DNA of 64,000 nucleotides, from positions 62,001-126,000 of the forward strand of contig JAXMDC010000004.1 in assembly GCA_046349035.1 (NCBI GenBank). Direction: 5' to 3'. Positions 47,492 to 56,810 of the stretch are shown in pieces (the first letter of the stretch is position 1; each line of letters starts with the position of its first letter). The position numbers and the translations under genes were made by a program. The stretch is from JAXMDC01 sp046349035 (lineage in GTDB: Bacteria > Pseudomonadota > Alphaproteobacteria > Rhizobiales > Kaistiaceae). The notes under the pieces are model-generated. The model had not been told where the DNA came from. It did no database searches and saw only the letters and a program-made list of their open reading frames with translations.

Positions 47492-48733
47492 TCAAGCCGG
47501 CGCGGCGATCCGCCTCAGCATGTGTCGCAGTTCCGATTCGTCGGCCCGGAAATCCCCTTCGACCCACGCTGCCTCCAGTTTCCGCAGCGCCTCGCCGACT
47601 GCCGGCCCCCCCGCCACGCCGGCATCCACAACGTCCTTGCCCCTCAACGGGAAAGTCGGTCGTGGCCAACGCTCCGGCAGCGCCAAGCGCCCGAGCCAAT
47701 CCGCCGGATCACCGCCGCGAACGGCCCAGGCATACTGAAGCCCCCCATGGTAGGAGGCCGCGTCGAAGCGATACAGCAGGCGCCGAAGATCGCGCTCGCT
47801 GGCGTCCGCCGGTAGTCCACGCTCGATCGCAATGACCGCCAGAGCCTCGTCGCGTTCGGCATTGGCGAGACGAAGCCGCCCGGTCAGTCGCGCCACGTCC
47901 TCCTCGATGCGGCAAGCCAGAGCGCACAGCCGGACAGGAAAACTCGCCGCGAAAAACGGGACCACGGCCTCGGTCAGGCGGCGGAACTGCGCGAGGTAAC
48001 CCACCCCGCCGAGGATCAGTGGCAGGATGCCTGCATCCTGCATTGCCTCCAGGGTTGGAGCAGCACCGGGTGCCATGCAGAGCTTCCGCATTTCCTGACC
48101 GACGCGCTCTCCCGACAGGGACGTCAGTTCGTATCGTGCACGGACTGCGGCCGCCACGGCGTCCCGGTCCGGGTCGCCGCGCCCTAGCTCCGCGTGAAAC
48201 CGGAAGAAGCGGAGTGCTCGCAGACGATCCTCGGCGATCCGCTGGTCGGCCTCCCCGATGAATCGAACGCGCCGCGCCAAGATATCGGCGTAGCCGCCGA
48301 CCGGGTCGTAGACGGTTCCGGCCGCGTCCGTGGACAGGGCGTTGATCGTGAAATCCCGCCGCGCCGCATCGGCCGCCCAGTCAGTGCCGAAACGGACGAT
48401 GGCGTGGCGGCCATCGGTCTCTACGTCGATCCGCAGCGATGTCACCTCGAAGGCGCGACCATCAACCACCAGCGTGAGCGTGCCGTGCTCGCGCCCGGTC
48501 GGAACAACCTTTATCCCGGCCGCCGACGCAGCACGCTCGACCGCATCCGGCGGGGCCGCCGCAGCGACGTCGATCTCTCGGACCGGGCGGCCGAGCAGCG
48601 CGTCGCGCACGGCGCCGCCAACCACGCGGGCCTCGATACCGCCCGCCGCGAGAGACCGCAGCAGCGCCTGCACCTCGACGTCGAGCAGCCAATCGGCGCC
48701 AGCCAGAGACGGCGGTGGGGAGGAGCCTGTCAC
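47492..48733 (-). CDS. cca: CCA tRNA nucleotidyltransferase (poly(A) polymerase head domain)
   Basis: The 413-residue enzyme adds or repairs the 3' CCA of tRNA. It has the class II nucleotidyltransferase head, VVGGAVRDALLGRPVREID (37-55), RRDFTINALSTD and the DQRIAEDRLRALRFFRFHAELG segment. The usual catalytic DxD reads E53-x-D55 here (GAG codon), a change in a metal ligand. The start is GTG 48733, 8 bases after the DUF6111 stop. It could be a CCA- or A-adding form; the sequence alone does not decide. Confidence 0.87.
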   Translation of the reverse strand: MTGSSPPPSLAGADWLLDVEVQALLRSLAAGGIEARVVGGAVRDALLGRPVREIDVAAAAPPDAVERAASAAGIKVVPTGREHGTLTLVVDGRAFEVTSLRIDVETDGRHAIVRFGTDWAADAARRDFTINALSTDAAGTVYDPVGGYADILARRVRFIGEADQRIAEDRLRALRFFRFHAELGRGDPDRDAVAAAVRARYELTSLSGERVGQEMRKLCMAPGAAPTLEAMQDAGILPLILGGVGYLAQFRRLTEAVVPFFAASFPVRLCALACRIEEDVARLTGRLRLANAERDEALAVIAIERGLPADASERDLRRLLYRFDAASYHGGLQYAWAVRGGDPADWLGRLALPERWPRPTFPLRGKDVVDAGVAGGPAVGEALRKLEAAWVEGDFRADESELRHMLRRIAAPA

Positions 48734-48741
48734 GTGATGAC

Positions 48742-49005
48742 CTAGCGAACCGTTCCCGGCACGACGCGACCGTTCTGCAGCGAGGCCGGGTGATACTCGC
48801 CACCCGGCGGCGAGCCGCCAAATGAAACCAGAGCGATCAACCCGGCCAACACTAACCCCGCCCCTACCATCGAAAGCACACCCACGGTTCTAAGCGGCCA
48901 GCTCGTTCCGACCCCCACTGGCCGGCGGGCGAAGGCGAGCCATATCGCGTACGCAGCGAACGGCAGCAGGAAGAACAGCGCATCGACTGCCAGCAGGCGC
49001 GCCAT
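48742..49005 (-). CDS. DUF6111 family small membrane protein
   Basis: The 87-residue protein has two hydrophobic helices (LLAVDALFFLLPFAAYAIWL, then LRTVGVLSMVGAGLVLAGLIA) and ends in GGEYHPASLQNGRVVPGTV, the DUF6111 pattern. ATG 49005 overlaps the CoA pyrophosphatase stop (TGATG). Its position between a NUDIX gene and cca is conserved in related organisms, function unknown. Confidence 0.82.
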   Translation of the reverse strand: MARLLAVDALFFLLPFAAYAIWLAFARRPVGVGTSWPLRTVGVLSMVGAGLVLAGLIALVSFGGSPPGGEYHPASLQNGRVVPGTVR

Positions 49006-49670
49006 CAGCGTCCAATCCTCTCTGCGAGCGCGCGAATAATCCCTGCCGTGACCCCCCAAATGCGATGCGTGCCGAAGGTCATTTCATAGAAGTGCCGCGT
49101 TTTCGCGTCTCGCTCCAGGTTCGCCAGGCGGTGGTTGGCAGGGTTCATGAGGAATGCCAACGGAACCTCGAACGCTTCCTCAACTTCCGCCGGATTGACG
49201 CGGAGCCTAAGGGGCGCCGCGACCGCGCCGACGACTGGAATAACCCGGAAACGCGAAACGCTGAGATGCGCGTCGAGGTAGCCGAGCACGGTCACCTGCG
49301 CGGCCTCGATCCCAATCTCCTCCTCAGCTTCGCGGAGGGCAGCGGCGGCCGCACTCGAGTCCTGCGGGTCGATCTTGCCGCCGGGAAACGCAATCTGACC
49401 GGAGTGATGGCGAAGGCCTGACGTGCGCCGCGTCAGCAAGAGCGAAGCGCCAGACTCGCCAAGCACAAGCGGCACCAACACAGCGGCCTCTCGAAGAGGC
49501 TCCTTCGCGAGAGCGCTCACCAGGGCATCGGGCTCGCCCGGCCAAGGCCGGTCGTTCGCCTGCGGCGGCCCGGCACGCAGTCGTGCCGCGATCTCACCGG
49601 TCAGCGCAACAAAGCTCGCCGCCCCGCCCCCGGCGACCGCCCCGCTGTCCGCACCCCATGCCAAACTCAT
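49005..49670 (-). CDS. NUDIX CoA pyrophosphatase
   Basis: The 221-residue protein belongs to the CoA-diphosphatase NUDIX group: VLVPLVLGESGASLLLTRR, the HHSGQIAFPGGKIDPQD segment, and the NUDIX box REAEEEIGI. It would hydrolyse CoA and related pyrophosphates to 4'-phosphopantetheine and 3',5'-ADP. It heads the minus-strand nudix-DUF6111-cca operon and is divergent from moxR. Confidence 0.9.
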   Translation of the reverse strand: MSLAWGADSGAVAGGGAASFVALTGEIAARLRAGPPQANDRPWPGEPDALVSALAKEPLREAAVLVPLVLGESGASLLLTRRTSGLRHHSGQIAFPGGKIDPQDSSAAAAALREAEEEIGIEAAQVTVLGYLDAHLSVSRFRVIPVVGAVAAPLRLRVNPAEVEEAFEVPLAFLMNPANHRLANLERDAKTRHFYEMTFGTHRIWGVTAGIIRALAERIGR

Positions 49671-49789
49671 GTCGAGTGTTCTACGCCAAAGCCTCGTCGG
49701 GCGACACGCCGATCGGCACTCCGCTCGGCAACCCCGACGTCCCGCCGTCCACAGGCGGGGGGCGGCGCAAATCGAAATGCACGGCTCTT

Positions 49790-49818
49790 TTGCCAGCCCT
49801 CGCGCCGTGGGTTATGGT
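49790..49818 (+). promoter_or_regulatory. Candidate promoter for the moxR operon
   Basis: TTGCCA (49790-49795) and TATGGT (49813-49818) are separated by 17 bases and lie about 50 bases before the moxR ATG, in the gap between divergent genes. Confidence 0.45.
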
Positions 49819-49869
49819 CCCGCCGGGCGGCCCGGCAACCAGCGACCATATCACGAGACAAGGATCAGC

Positions 49870-50883
49870 ATGAGCGCGATGAGCAAGACCACCGCCGTCA
49901 TCGACCCCGACACCGTCGTCGCCGAGGCCGACGCCGCGGTCGAGCGGATTGGTGCAGCCCGCACGGCGATCGGCAAGGTCATCTACGGCCAGCAGATCGT
50001 CATCGACGAGGCCCTGATTACACTACTCGCCGGCGGACACGGCCTGCTCGTCGGTGTACCCGGCCTCGCCAAGACCAAGCTGGTCGAGACCCTCGGCATC
50101 GTCCTTGGGCTGGATGCGAGGCGCATCCAGTTCACTCCCGACCTTATGCCGTCGGACATTCTCGGCTCAGAGGTGCTCGACCAGGCCGCCGATGGATCGC
50201 GGAGCTTCCGCTTCCTGCGCGGCCCCGTCTTTGCGCAATTGCTGATGGCGGACGAAATCAACCGCGCCAGCCCGCGCACGCAGTCGGCATTGCTGCAGGC
50301 GATGCAGGAGTACCACGTCACCGTCGCCGGCCAGCGCCACGACCTCCCCTCGCCCTTCCACGTTCTGGCGACGCAGAACCCCTTGGAGCAGGAAGGCACC
50401 TACCCTCTCCCGGAAGCGCAACTCGATCGTTTCCTCCTGCAGATCGACGTCTTCTACCCCGACCGCGACGCGGAGCGGCGGATGCTGTTCGAAACCACCG
50501 GCGCGACCTCCGCGCATGCCTCCCCGGTCATGACAGCGGACGAACTGCGCGCCATTCAGCGCCTGGTGCGCCGGATCCCGGTTGGCGAGTCGGTGGTCGA
50601 GGCGATCCTGTCTCTGGTGCGGTCGGCCCGCCCGAGCGAGACGCCGGACAAGCGCCTCGCCGAAGCGATAGCCTGGGGTCCTGGACCGCGCGCCAGCCAG
50701 GCCCTGATGCTCGCCTGCCGCGCCCGCGCCCTGATTGATGGCCGCTACGCGCCGTCGATTGATGACGTGTTGGCTCTCGCCGAGCCGGTTCTCCAGCATC
50801 GCATGGCGTTGTCCTTCGCAGCGCGAGCAGACGACCTGTCGATCCGCTCGGTCATTGGCGAACTGAAGGCCAAGATCGGCTAG
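49870..50883 (+). CDS. MoxR-family AAA+ ATPase
   Basis: The 337-residue AAA+ protein shows the MoxR Walker A GVPGLAKTKL, Walker B LLMADEINRASPRTQSALLQAMQE, sensor 1 FHVLATQNPLEQEGTYPLPEAQLDRF and an arginine-finger region. MoxR ATPases act as chaperones for partner proteins with von Willebrand A domains, which are encoded next in this operon. ATG 49870 is chosen because family similarity begins there and AAGGA precedes it. Confidence 0.94.
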   Translation: MSAMSKTTAVIDPDTVVAEADAAVERIGAARTAIGKVIYGQQIVIDEALITLLAGGHGLLVGVPGLAKTKLVETLGIVLGLDARRIQFTPDLMPSDILGSEVLDQAADGSRSFRFLRGPVFAQLLMADEINRASPRTQSALLQAMQEYHVTVAGQRHDLPSPFHVLATQNPLEQEGTYPLPEAQLDRFLLQIDVFYPDRDAERRMLFETTGATSAHASPVMTADELRAIQRLVRRIPVGESVVEAILSLVRSARPSETPDKRLAEAIAWGPGPRASQALMLACRARALIDGRYAPSIDDVLALAEPVLQHRMALSFAARADDLSIRSVIGELKAKIG

Positions 50884-50887
50884 ACCG

Positions 50888-51832
50888 GTGGCAACCCCCA
50901 CCACCCCTACTCACGCGCCGATCGAGGCGCATGAGCATCTCACCCACGCCAAAGGGCTGGCAGATGCGCTGCCCGAGCTATTGGTGGAGGCAAAGCGCGT
51001 ATCCACAACCGTGCTGGCGGGCTGGCACGGGCGCCGGCGGGCCGGCCCCGGCGAAACCTTCTGGCAGTTTCGCACGTTTGCTCCCGGCGAAGCCGCCGCC
51101 TCTGTCGACTGGCGGCGCTCGGCGCGGGACGACCACCTTTATGTCCGCGAAAAAGAATGGGAGGCCGCGCACACGGTTTGGTTTTGGGCGGATCTCTCGG
51201 CGTCGATGGTCTTCAAATCGCGCCTCTCCACACAGACCAAGCGCGATCGCAGCCTGGTGATCTTGCTCGCGCTTGCCGATCTGATGTCCTCCGCGGGCGA
51301 GCGCATCGGCCTCCTCGGGGTTACCGACCCGATGCTGTCGCGACGCGGAGCCGAGCGCTTTGCTCAGCACTTGGCTCACTTGCCTCCGGGTCAGGTTGCT
51401 CTGGATGCCCGGCCGCTGCGGCGATTCACCGACGTTGTTCTGATCGGCGACTTTCTCGACCCGATGTCTGAGACCGAAGAGAAGCTGACCGCCATCGCCC
51501 ATGCTGGTGCCCGCGCCCACTTGGTGCAGGTTCTAGACCCCGTCGAGGAGACCTTCCCCTACGCCGGCCGAACCGAATTCCGCGACCCCGAGACCGGACT
51601 ACGACACACCGTCGGGCGCGCCGAGCAATACCGCGCCGACTACGAGGAACGTCTTTCCGCGCTGCGCGGCCGCCTCGGCGCGATCTGCCGCCGCCTCGAC
51701 TGGACTATGCTTATCCATCGCACCGACCGGCCGGCGACCGAACCGATCTTAATGCTCCACGCCCGCATGGGTGACCGCAACGACCGTTTCATGGGGAGCG
51801 CGAGCGGCGGCCGCGCCAGCGTAGCGGCATGA
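50888..51832 (+). CDS. DUF58 domain-containing protein
   Basis: The 314-residue protein has the DUF58 core GWHGRRRAGPGETFWQFRTFAPGEAAASVDWRRSARDDHLYVREKEWE (residues about 45-95, key blocks FAPGE and DWRRSA) and a VWA-like fold behind it (FWADLSASMVF). It uses a GTG start 4 bases after moxR and overlaps the next gene by 4 bases. MoxR-DUF58 pairs are widespread; here DUF58 likely is a MoxR client. Confidence 0.92.
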   Translation: MATPTTPTHAPIEAHEHLTHAKGLADALPELLVEAKRVSTTVLAGWHGRRRAGPGETFWQFRTFAPGEAAASVDWRRSARDDHLYVREKEWEAAHTVWFWADLSASMVFKSRLSTQTKRDRSLVILLALADLMSSAGERIGLLGVTDPMLSRRGAERFAQHLAHLPPGQVALDARPLRRFTDVVLIGDFLDPMSETEEKLTAIAHAGARAHLVQVLDPVEETFPYAGRTEFRDPETGLRHTVGRAEQYRADYEERLSALRGRLGAICRRLDWTMLIHRTDRPATEPILMLHARMGDRNDRFMGSASGGRASVAA

Positions 51833-54612
51833 TGGGTCTGCCGCTGGCCTTCGCGACGCCGATCGTTCTGTCGGCGCTGATCCTGCTTCCTGTCATCTGG
51901 TGGTTGCTGCGGCTGACGCCGCCCAAACCGCGGCTTCAAGCATTCCCGCCGGTGCGCCTGCTTCTCGAGATCGCCAAGAAGGAAGAGACGCCGTCCAAGA
52001 GCCCGTGGTGGCTGACCGCGCTCCGCCTTTTTCTGGCGGCGCTCGTCATCCTTGCCCTTGCCGGCCCGATCTTGCGGCCGATCGCCGAGGAGGCGCCCGG
52101 CAGCGGTCCGCTGCTCGTGCTCCTCGACAACAGCTGGCCGGCGGCCCGTCGCTGGGACGCGACGGTGGAGACGGCCAAGCGGGTCGTCGCCATCGCCGAG
52201 CGGGCCGGCCGGTCGGTCAGCCTTGTCGCATCCGCCGAGGGGGCCGGACAGCCCCTCGACCCGGCCGAACCCGGCACCGCCCTCAAGCGCCTTGAGGCAC
52301 TCTCGCCCCGCCCTTATCCGGCCGAGCGGTCGGGCCTCATCCCGGCCCTCACCACCGTCGCCGACAGCGCTCGTTTCGGCGGCGTGGTGTGGCTCTCCGA
52401 CGGTCTCGGCGGCGCCGACAGCGACGCCTTTGCCAAGTTCCTGACTGAGAAGGTGAAGGCGCCGGTCCTCGTTTACGACGACGCGAGCCTCAGCCCGATC
52501 GGGCTGAAGCCGCCTTCGGGAACATCGGACGCGCTCTCGGTCCCGGTAATCCGCCGCGACAAGGGTGAACTGCTGGCGGGTTCGCTTCGGGCGGTCGACC
52601 TTAAAGGACGTACCGTCGGTGAGGCGGCCTTCGACTTTCCCCGCGACTCCGCCAGCGTGACGGCGACGTTCGCGCTTCCAGCCGAGCTGCGCAACGAGAT
52701 CGTTCGCGTCGAGATCGCTGGCAGCCGCACCGCGGGCGCGGTGCAACTCCTCGATGACCGGTTCCGCCGCCGCAAGATCGGTCTCATTACCGGCGCCAAC
52801 GCCGACACCGCCCAGCCCTTGCTCTCGCCGCTCTATTACATCGAGCGCGCCGTGCAGCCCTTCGCCGACTTCCGCCGGCCCACCGACATCAACCCGGCCA
52901 AGGCAATCCCCGAACTGATCGATCTCGGCGTGTCGGTTATTGCCATGGCCGATATCGGCACCATGCCCAAGGACGTCTCAGCGGCGGTGGCCAAATGGAT
53001 CGCTGACGGTGGAACCTTGATCCGCTTCGCCGGTCCGCGCCTTGCCGCCCAGCGCGACGATCCGCTGGTGCCGGTGCGCCTGCGCTCCGGCGACCGTGTG
53101 CTCGGCGGCAGCCTTTCCTGGGAAACACCGCAGCCGCTGGCGTCGTTTGCCGCGGGCAGCCCGTTCACTGGCATGACCGTGCCGCAAGATGTGACAGTCA
53201 GCCGGCAGGTACTCGCCGAGCCCGACGGCGACCTGCCGCAACATACGTGGGCGGCGCTTGCCGACGGGACGCCGCTCGTGACTGCGAGCGCCAACGGCAA
53301 GGGTTGGATCATCCTCTTCCACGTGACCGCCGACACTAGTTGGTCCAATCTCCCGCTGTCCGGAACCTTTGTGGAGATGCTCCGCCGCATCGCCGCCCTG
53401 TCCACCGCCTCCAAGGGTTCGCGCTCCGACACTCGCGGTGCGGTTGCCCTGCTGCCGCCCTACCGCATCCTCGATGGATATGGCCGTTTTGCCTCAGCCG
53501 GTCCGCAGGCGCAGCCGCTCCGCGCCGATGCTCCCGATGCCGGTGCGACTTCGGATCGGCCGCCCGGCCTTTACGGCGCTGAAGACGGGTTCCGTGCCGT
53601 CAATTTGCTTGATGCGAACGCGGTCCTGCTGCCCTTCAACCAGACCTCGATCCCGGGGGTGACGCTCCGCGGCTACCCCACCGAAGCGCCGCAAGATCTC
53701 TCGCCTTATTTGTTGGCCGCGGCACTGATCGTGCTACTCTTGGACGCACTCGCCGTTCTGTGGCTAGCCGGAATGTTCCAGATGCGCAAAGCCGTTGCCA
53801 CCGCCCTTGTCGCGGCGTTCGCTGCCAGCGCCGCGCCGGTCGGCCGCGATGCGCGCGCGGCCGAAATCGTGCCCAGCCTCGTCAACCGAACCCACCTAGC
53901 CTATGCGCTGACCGGAAACCCGACGGTCGACCAGACCAGCCGGGCCGGACTGATCGGCCTGTCGCGGGTGATGGCGGACCGGACGGCGTTCGAACCCGCC
54001 GAACCGATCGGCGTCGATCCGGCCAACGACGAGTTGTCTTTCTTTCCCCTGATCTACTGGCCGATTGACGCCACCTCGCCGGCTCCGACTCCGGCCACGA
54101 TGGCTCGCGTCGACGCTTACATGAAGCAAGGCGGCACGGTCCTTTTCGACACCCGCGATCAATTGGAGCGGGCGACGGAGCTGAACTCGTTTTCCGGGAC
54201 ACCCTCGGCCGACCGCTTGCGCCTGATCCTCTCCACGCTCGACGTGCCGCCGCTGGAGCCTGTACCGCCAGATCACGTCATTACCAAGACGTTCTACCTG
54301 CTCGGCAACTTCCCGGGGCGCTTCACCGGCGGTCCCCTGTGGATCGAGGCGTCGGCTCCGGCCGCCGGCCCCGATCGCCCGGTCCGCGCCGGCGATGGCG
54401 TGTCGTCGATCATGATCACCGAAAACGATTTCGCCGGTGCATGGGCCATCGATGGTCGGGGGCAGTTCCTGTACCCGACGATCCCGGCCGACGCCACGCA
54501 GCGCGAGATGGCATATCGTGCCGGCGTGAACATTTTGATCTACGCCCTGACCGGCAACTACAAGGCCGATCAGGTGCACGTGCCGGCCTTGCTGGAGCGC
54601 TTGGGGCAATAG
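51829..54612 (+). CDS. BatA/VWA-DUF4159 fusion membrane protein
   Basis: The 927-residue protein begins with a BatA-type membrane anchor (VLSALILLPVIWWLLRL, then LRLFLAALVILALAGPIL) and a VWA-like domain (LLVLLDNSWPAA). A middle hydrophobic helix lies near residues 620-650 (LSPYLLAAALIVLLLDALAVLWLAG), and a DUF4159 domain fills the last 280 residues (FFPLIYWPIDA, GGTVLFDTRDQ). The VWA metal motif DxSxS reads DNSWP, so metal binding is doubtful. It is coupled to DUF58 by ATGA overlap. A periplasmic complex with the next gene is plausible. Confidence 0.87.
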   Translation: MMGLPLAFATPIVLSALILLPVIWWLLRLTPPKPRLQAFPPVRLLLEIAKKEETPSKSPWWLTALRLFLAALVILALAGPILRPIAEEAPGSGPLLVLLDNSWPAARRWDATVETAKRVVAIAERAGRSVSLVASAEGAGQPLDPAEPGTALKRLEALSPRPYPAERSGLIPALTTVADSARFGGVVWLSDGLGGADSDAFAKFLTEKVKAPVLVYDDASLSPIGLKPPSGTSDALSVPVIRRDKGELLAGSLRAVDLKGRTVGEAAFDFPRDSASVTATFALPAELRNEIVRVEIAGSRTAGAVQLLDDRFRRRKIGLITGANADTAQPLLSPLYYIERAVQPFADFRRPTDINPAKAIPELIDLGVSVIAMADIGTMPKDVSAAVAKWIADGGTLIRFAGPRLAAQRDDPLVPVRLRSGDRVLGGSLSWETPQPLASFAAGSPFTGMTVPQDVTVSRQVLAEPDGDLPQHTWAALADGTPLVTASANGKGWIILFHVTADTSWSNLPLSGTFVEMLRRIAALSTASKGSRSDTRGAVALLPPYRILDGYGRFASAGPQAQPLRADAPDAGATSDRPPGLYGAEDGFRAVNLLDANAVLLPFNQTSIPGVTLRGYPTEAPQDLSPYLLAAALIVLLLDALAVLWLAGMFQMRKAVATALVAAFAASAAPVGRDARAAEIVPSLVNRTHLAYALTGNPTVDQTSRAGLIGLSRVMADRTAFEPAEPIGVDPANDELSFFPLIYWPIDATSPAPTPATMARVDAYMKQGGTVLFDTRDQLERATELNSFSGTPSADRLRLILSTLDVPPLEPVPPDHVITKTFYLLGNFPGRFTGGPLWIEASAPAAGPDRPVRAGDGVSSIMITENDFAGAWAIDGRGQFLYPTIPADATQREMAYRAGVNILIYALTGNYKADQVHVPALLERLGQ

Positions 54613-54724
54613 GGCGGCGGGGCCGGACGCGCCGTTTGGTATTGGGCGGATCGAACGGAAAGAGCCGGCGGAAACGGCCGCGGCTGGAGACGGGTCCGCG
54701 ATAAGGAAAGGTCCTGGATAGGCG

Positions 54725-56809
54725 ATGGGTTGGTCGGTCTCCTTTGCCCCAGTCTTGCCGGTCTGGCTGATCGCCGCGCTTGGCATCGTCGGCCTCGGAC
54801 TGCTTGCGTTTGCGCTAAGCGGCCGCATTCGGGGAACGTGGCTCCGCACCCTTGCCCTTGCCGCGCTGGTTCTCGCTCTCCTTAATCCGGTGATCCTGCG
54901 CGAAGACCGCGAGAGCTTGCCAACAATTGTTGCCCTGGTCGTCGACAAGAGCGCCAGCCAGAATCTCGACAACCGCGACAAAGTCACTGCCGCCGCCAAG
55001 GACCAGTTGGTCCGCGAGTTCGGCAAATATCGGGACGTCGACCTGCGGCTGATCGAGGCGGGCAACGTCGTGAAAGGCGTGCTCAGCGACGGAACCGAGC
55101 TGTTTGGTGCGCTGCAGACCGGCTTGGCCGACGTCCCGCCGGACCGGCTGGGCGGGATTGTCGTGGTCACCGACGGTCAGGTCCATGACGCCCCTGCCGG
55201 CAGACCGTCTTTTGCTCCGGGCGCGCCGGTGCATGTACTGCTGACGGGCCGCGACAATGAACGGGACCGCCGCATTGCCATCGAAACCGCCCCGAGGTTT
55301 GGCATCGTCGGCCAGAACCAGGTCATCACCTATCGGGTCATCGACGACGGGGTGGCGCCCGGTAGCAGTGGGCGGGTTCAGGTCAAGGTATCGCTGGACG
55401 GGGAGACGTTGACGACGACCTCGGTCGTCCCCGGCGAGCGCTCGACGGTTTCGGTGAAGATCGTGCATGGCGGCGCCAACATCATCGAATTGGAAGCCGC
55501 CGCCCTCCCCGGCGAACTGACACCGCTCAACAATCACGCCGTTGCCGAGATCGCCGGCATTCGCGAAAACTTGAGGGTGCTCCTGGTGTCGGGCGAACCG
55601 CATCCCGGCGAACGAACTTGGCGCAACCTCCTCAAGTCCGACCCATCGGTCGACCTCATTCACTTCACCATCCTACGCCCACCGGCCAAACAGGATGGCA
55701 CGCCGATCAATCAGCTGTCGCTGATCGCCTTCCCGACCCGCGAGCTTTTCCAGGAGAAGATTCAGCAGTTCGACCTGATCATCTTCGATCACTACCAGCA
55801 GCGCGGGATCCTGCCGAACCTCTACTTCGACAACATCGCCAACTACGTCAAGAAAGGCGGTGCGGTGCTGATCTCCTCGGGACCGGACACCGGCCAGGAC
55901 GACAGCGTCTACTCGACCCCATTGATCTCCGTGCTGCCCGGCCCGCCGACCGGGCGAGTCTTCCAGGAGCCGTATTTTCCGACCGTGTCCGAGAAGGGCC
56001 AGCGGCATCCGGTTACGCGCGACCTCAACGGATCGAACTCTAATCCGCCCGCCTGGAGCCGGTGGTTCCAGCAAATGGAGCTCAGCAATCCGCGCGGCGA
56101 CATCGTCATGACCGGCGCGCAGAACGCTCCCCTCCTCATCCTCAACCATGAGGGCCAGGGGCGGGTCGGCGTTCTCTTGTCCGATCAGGTCTGGCTATGG
56201 GCGCGCGGCTTTGAAGGCGGCGGCCCGCAGGTCGATCTGCTGAGGCGGCTGGCGCATTGGCTGATGAAAGAGCCCGACCTCGAGGAGGAGGCGCTGCGCG
56301 CCTCGGCGCGGAACGGGCAACTCGTCATCGAGCGACAGACGATGGGCGACTCGGCACAGCCGGTAGTCGTCCACTCCCCGACCGGCGTGACCTCGACTGT
56401 AACGCTGGGACGCGCGGGACCGGGGCTATGGCGCGCCACCATCGACGCCAACGAAGTCGGGCTCTGGCGTGCCGACCAAGGCGACAAACACGCCTTCGCC
56501 AGCCTCGGCCCGCCCAACCCACGCGAGTTCCTTGACGTGCGCTCGACGACCGAACGCTTGGCGGCGACGGTTAAGGCTTCGTCGGGCCGCATTGGCCGCG
56601 TCGCCGATGCCTCCGGCAACATAACCCTGCCGCGCATCGTACCGATCCGCTCGGGGAACACCTTCAACGGCTCTGACTGGATGGGGCTCCGCATGAGCGA
56701 AGCCAGCATCCTCAAGGGCATCGACCGCCTGCCGCTGTTTGCCGGCTTCCTCGGTTTGGCGATCCTGCTGGGAACCCTCGCCGCCACCTGGTATCGCGAG
56801 GGGCGCTAG
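54725..56809 (+). CDS. VWA/glutamine-amidotransferase-like membrane protein
   Basis: The 694-residue protein has two N-terminal membrane helices (WLIAALGIVGLGLLAFAL; LRTLALAALVLALLNPVI), a VWA-like domain with VALVVDKSASQ (DxSxS is kept as DKSAS), an Ig-like beta part, and a class I amidotransferase-like domain (LRVLLVSGEPHPGERTWRN, FDLIIFDHYQQRGILP, GGAVLISSGPDTG) without an evident catalytic cysteine. A membrane helix near the C-terminus (FAGFLGLAILLGTLAATW) closes it. It ends the moxR operon; a 112-base gap with an AAGGAAAGG ribosome site precedes it. Confidence 0.85.
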   Translation: MGWSVSFAPVLPVWLIAALGIVGLGLLAFALSGRIRGTWLRTLALAALVLALLNPVILREDRESLPTIVALVVDKSASQNLDNRDKVTAAAKDQLVREFGKYRDVDLRLIEAGNVVKGVLSDGTELFGALQTGLADVPPDRLGGIVVVTDGQVHDAPAGRPSFAPGAPVHVLLTGRDNERDRRIAIETAPRFGIVGQNQVITYRVIDDGVAPGSSGRVQVKVSLDGETLTTTSVVPGERSTVSVKIVHGGANIIELEAAALPGELTPLNNHAVAEIAGIRENLRVLLVSGEPHPGERTWRNLLKSDPSVDLIHFTILRPPAKQDGTPINQLSLIAFPTRELFQEKIQQFDLIIFDHYQQRGILPNLYFDNIANYVKKGGAVLISSGPDTGQDDSVYSTPLISVLPGPPTGRVFQEPYFPTVSEKGQRHPVTRDLNGSNSNPPAWSRWFQQMELSNPRGDIVMTGAQNAPLLILNHEGQGRVGVLLSDQVWLWARGFEGGGPQVDLLRRLAHWLMKEPDLEEEALRASARNGQLVIERQTMGDSAQPVVVHSPTGVTSTVTLGRAGPGLWRATIDANEVGLWRADQGDKHAFASLGPPNPREFLDVRSTTERLAATVKASSGRIGRVADASGNITLPRIVPIRSGNTFNGSDWMGLRMSEASILKGIDRLPLFAGFLGLAILLGTLAATWYREGR

Positions 56810-56810
56810 T

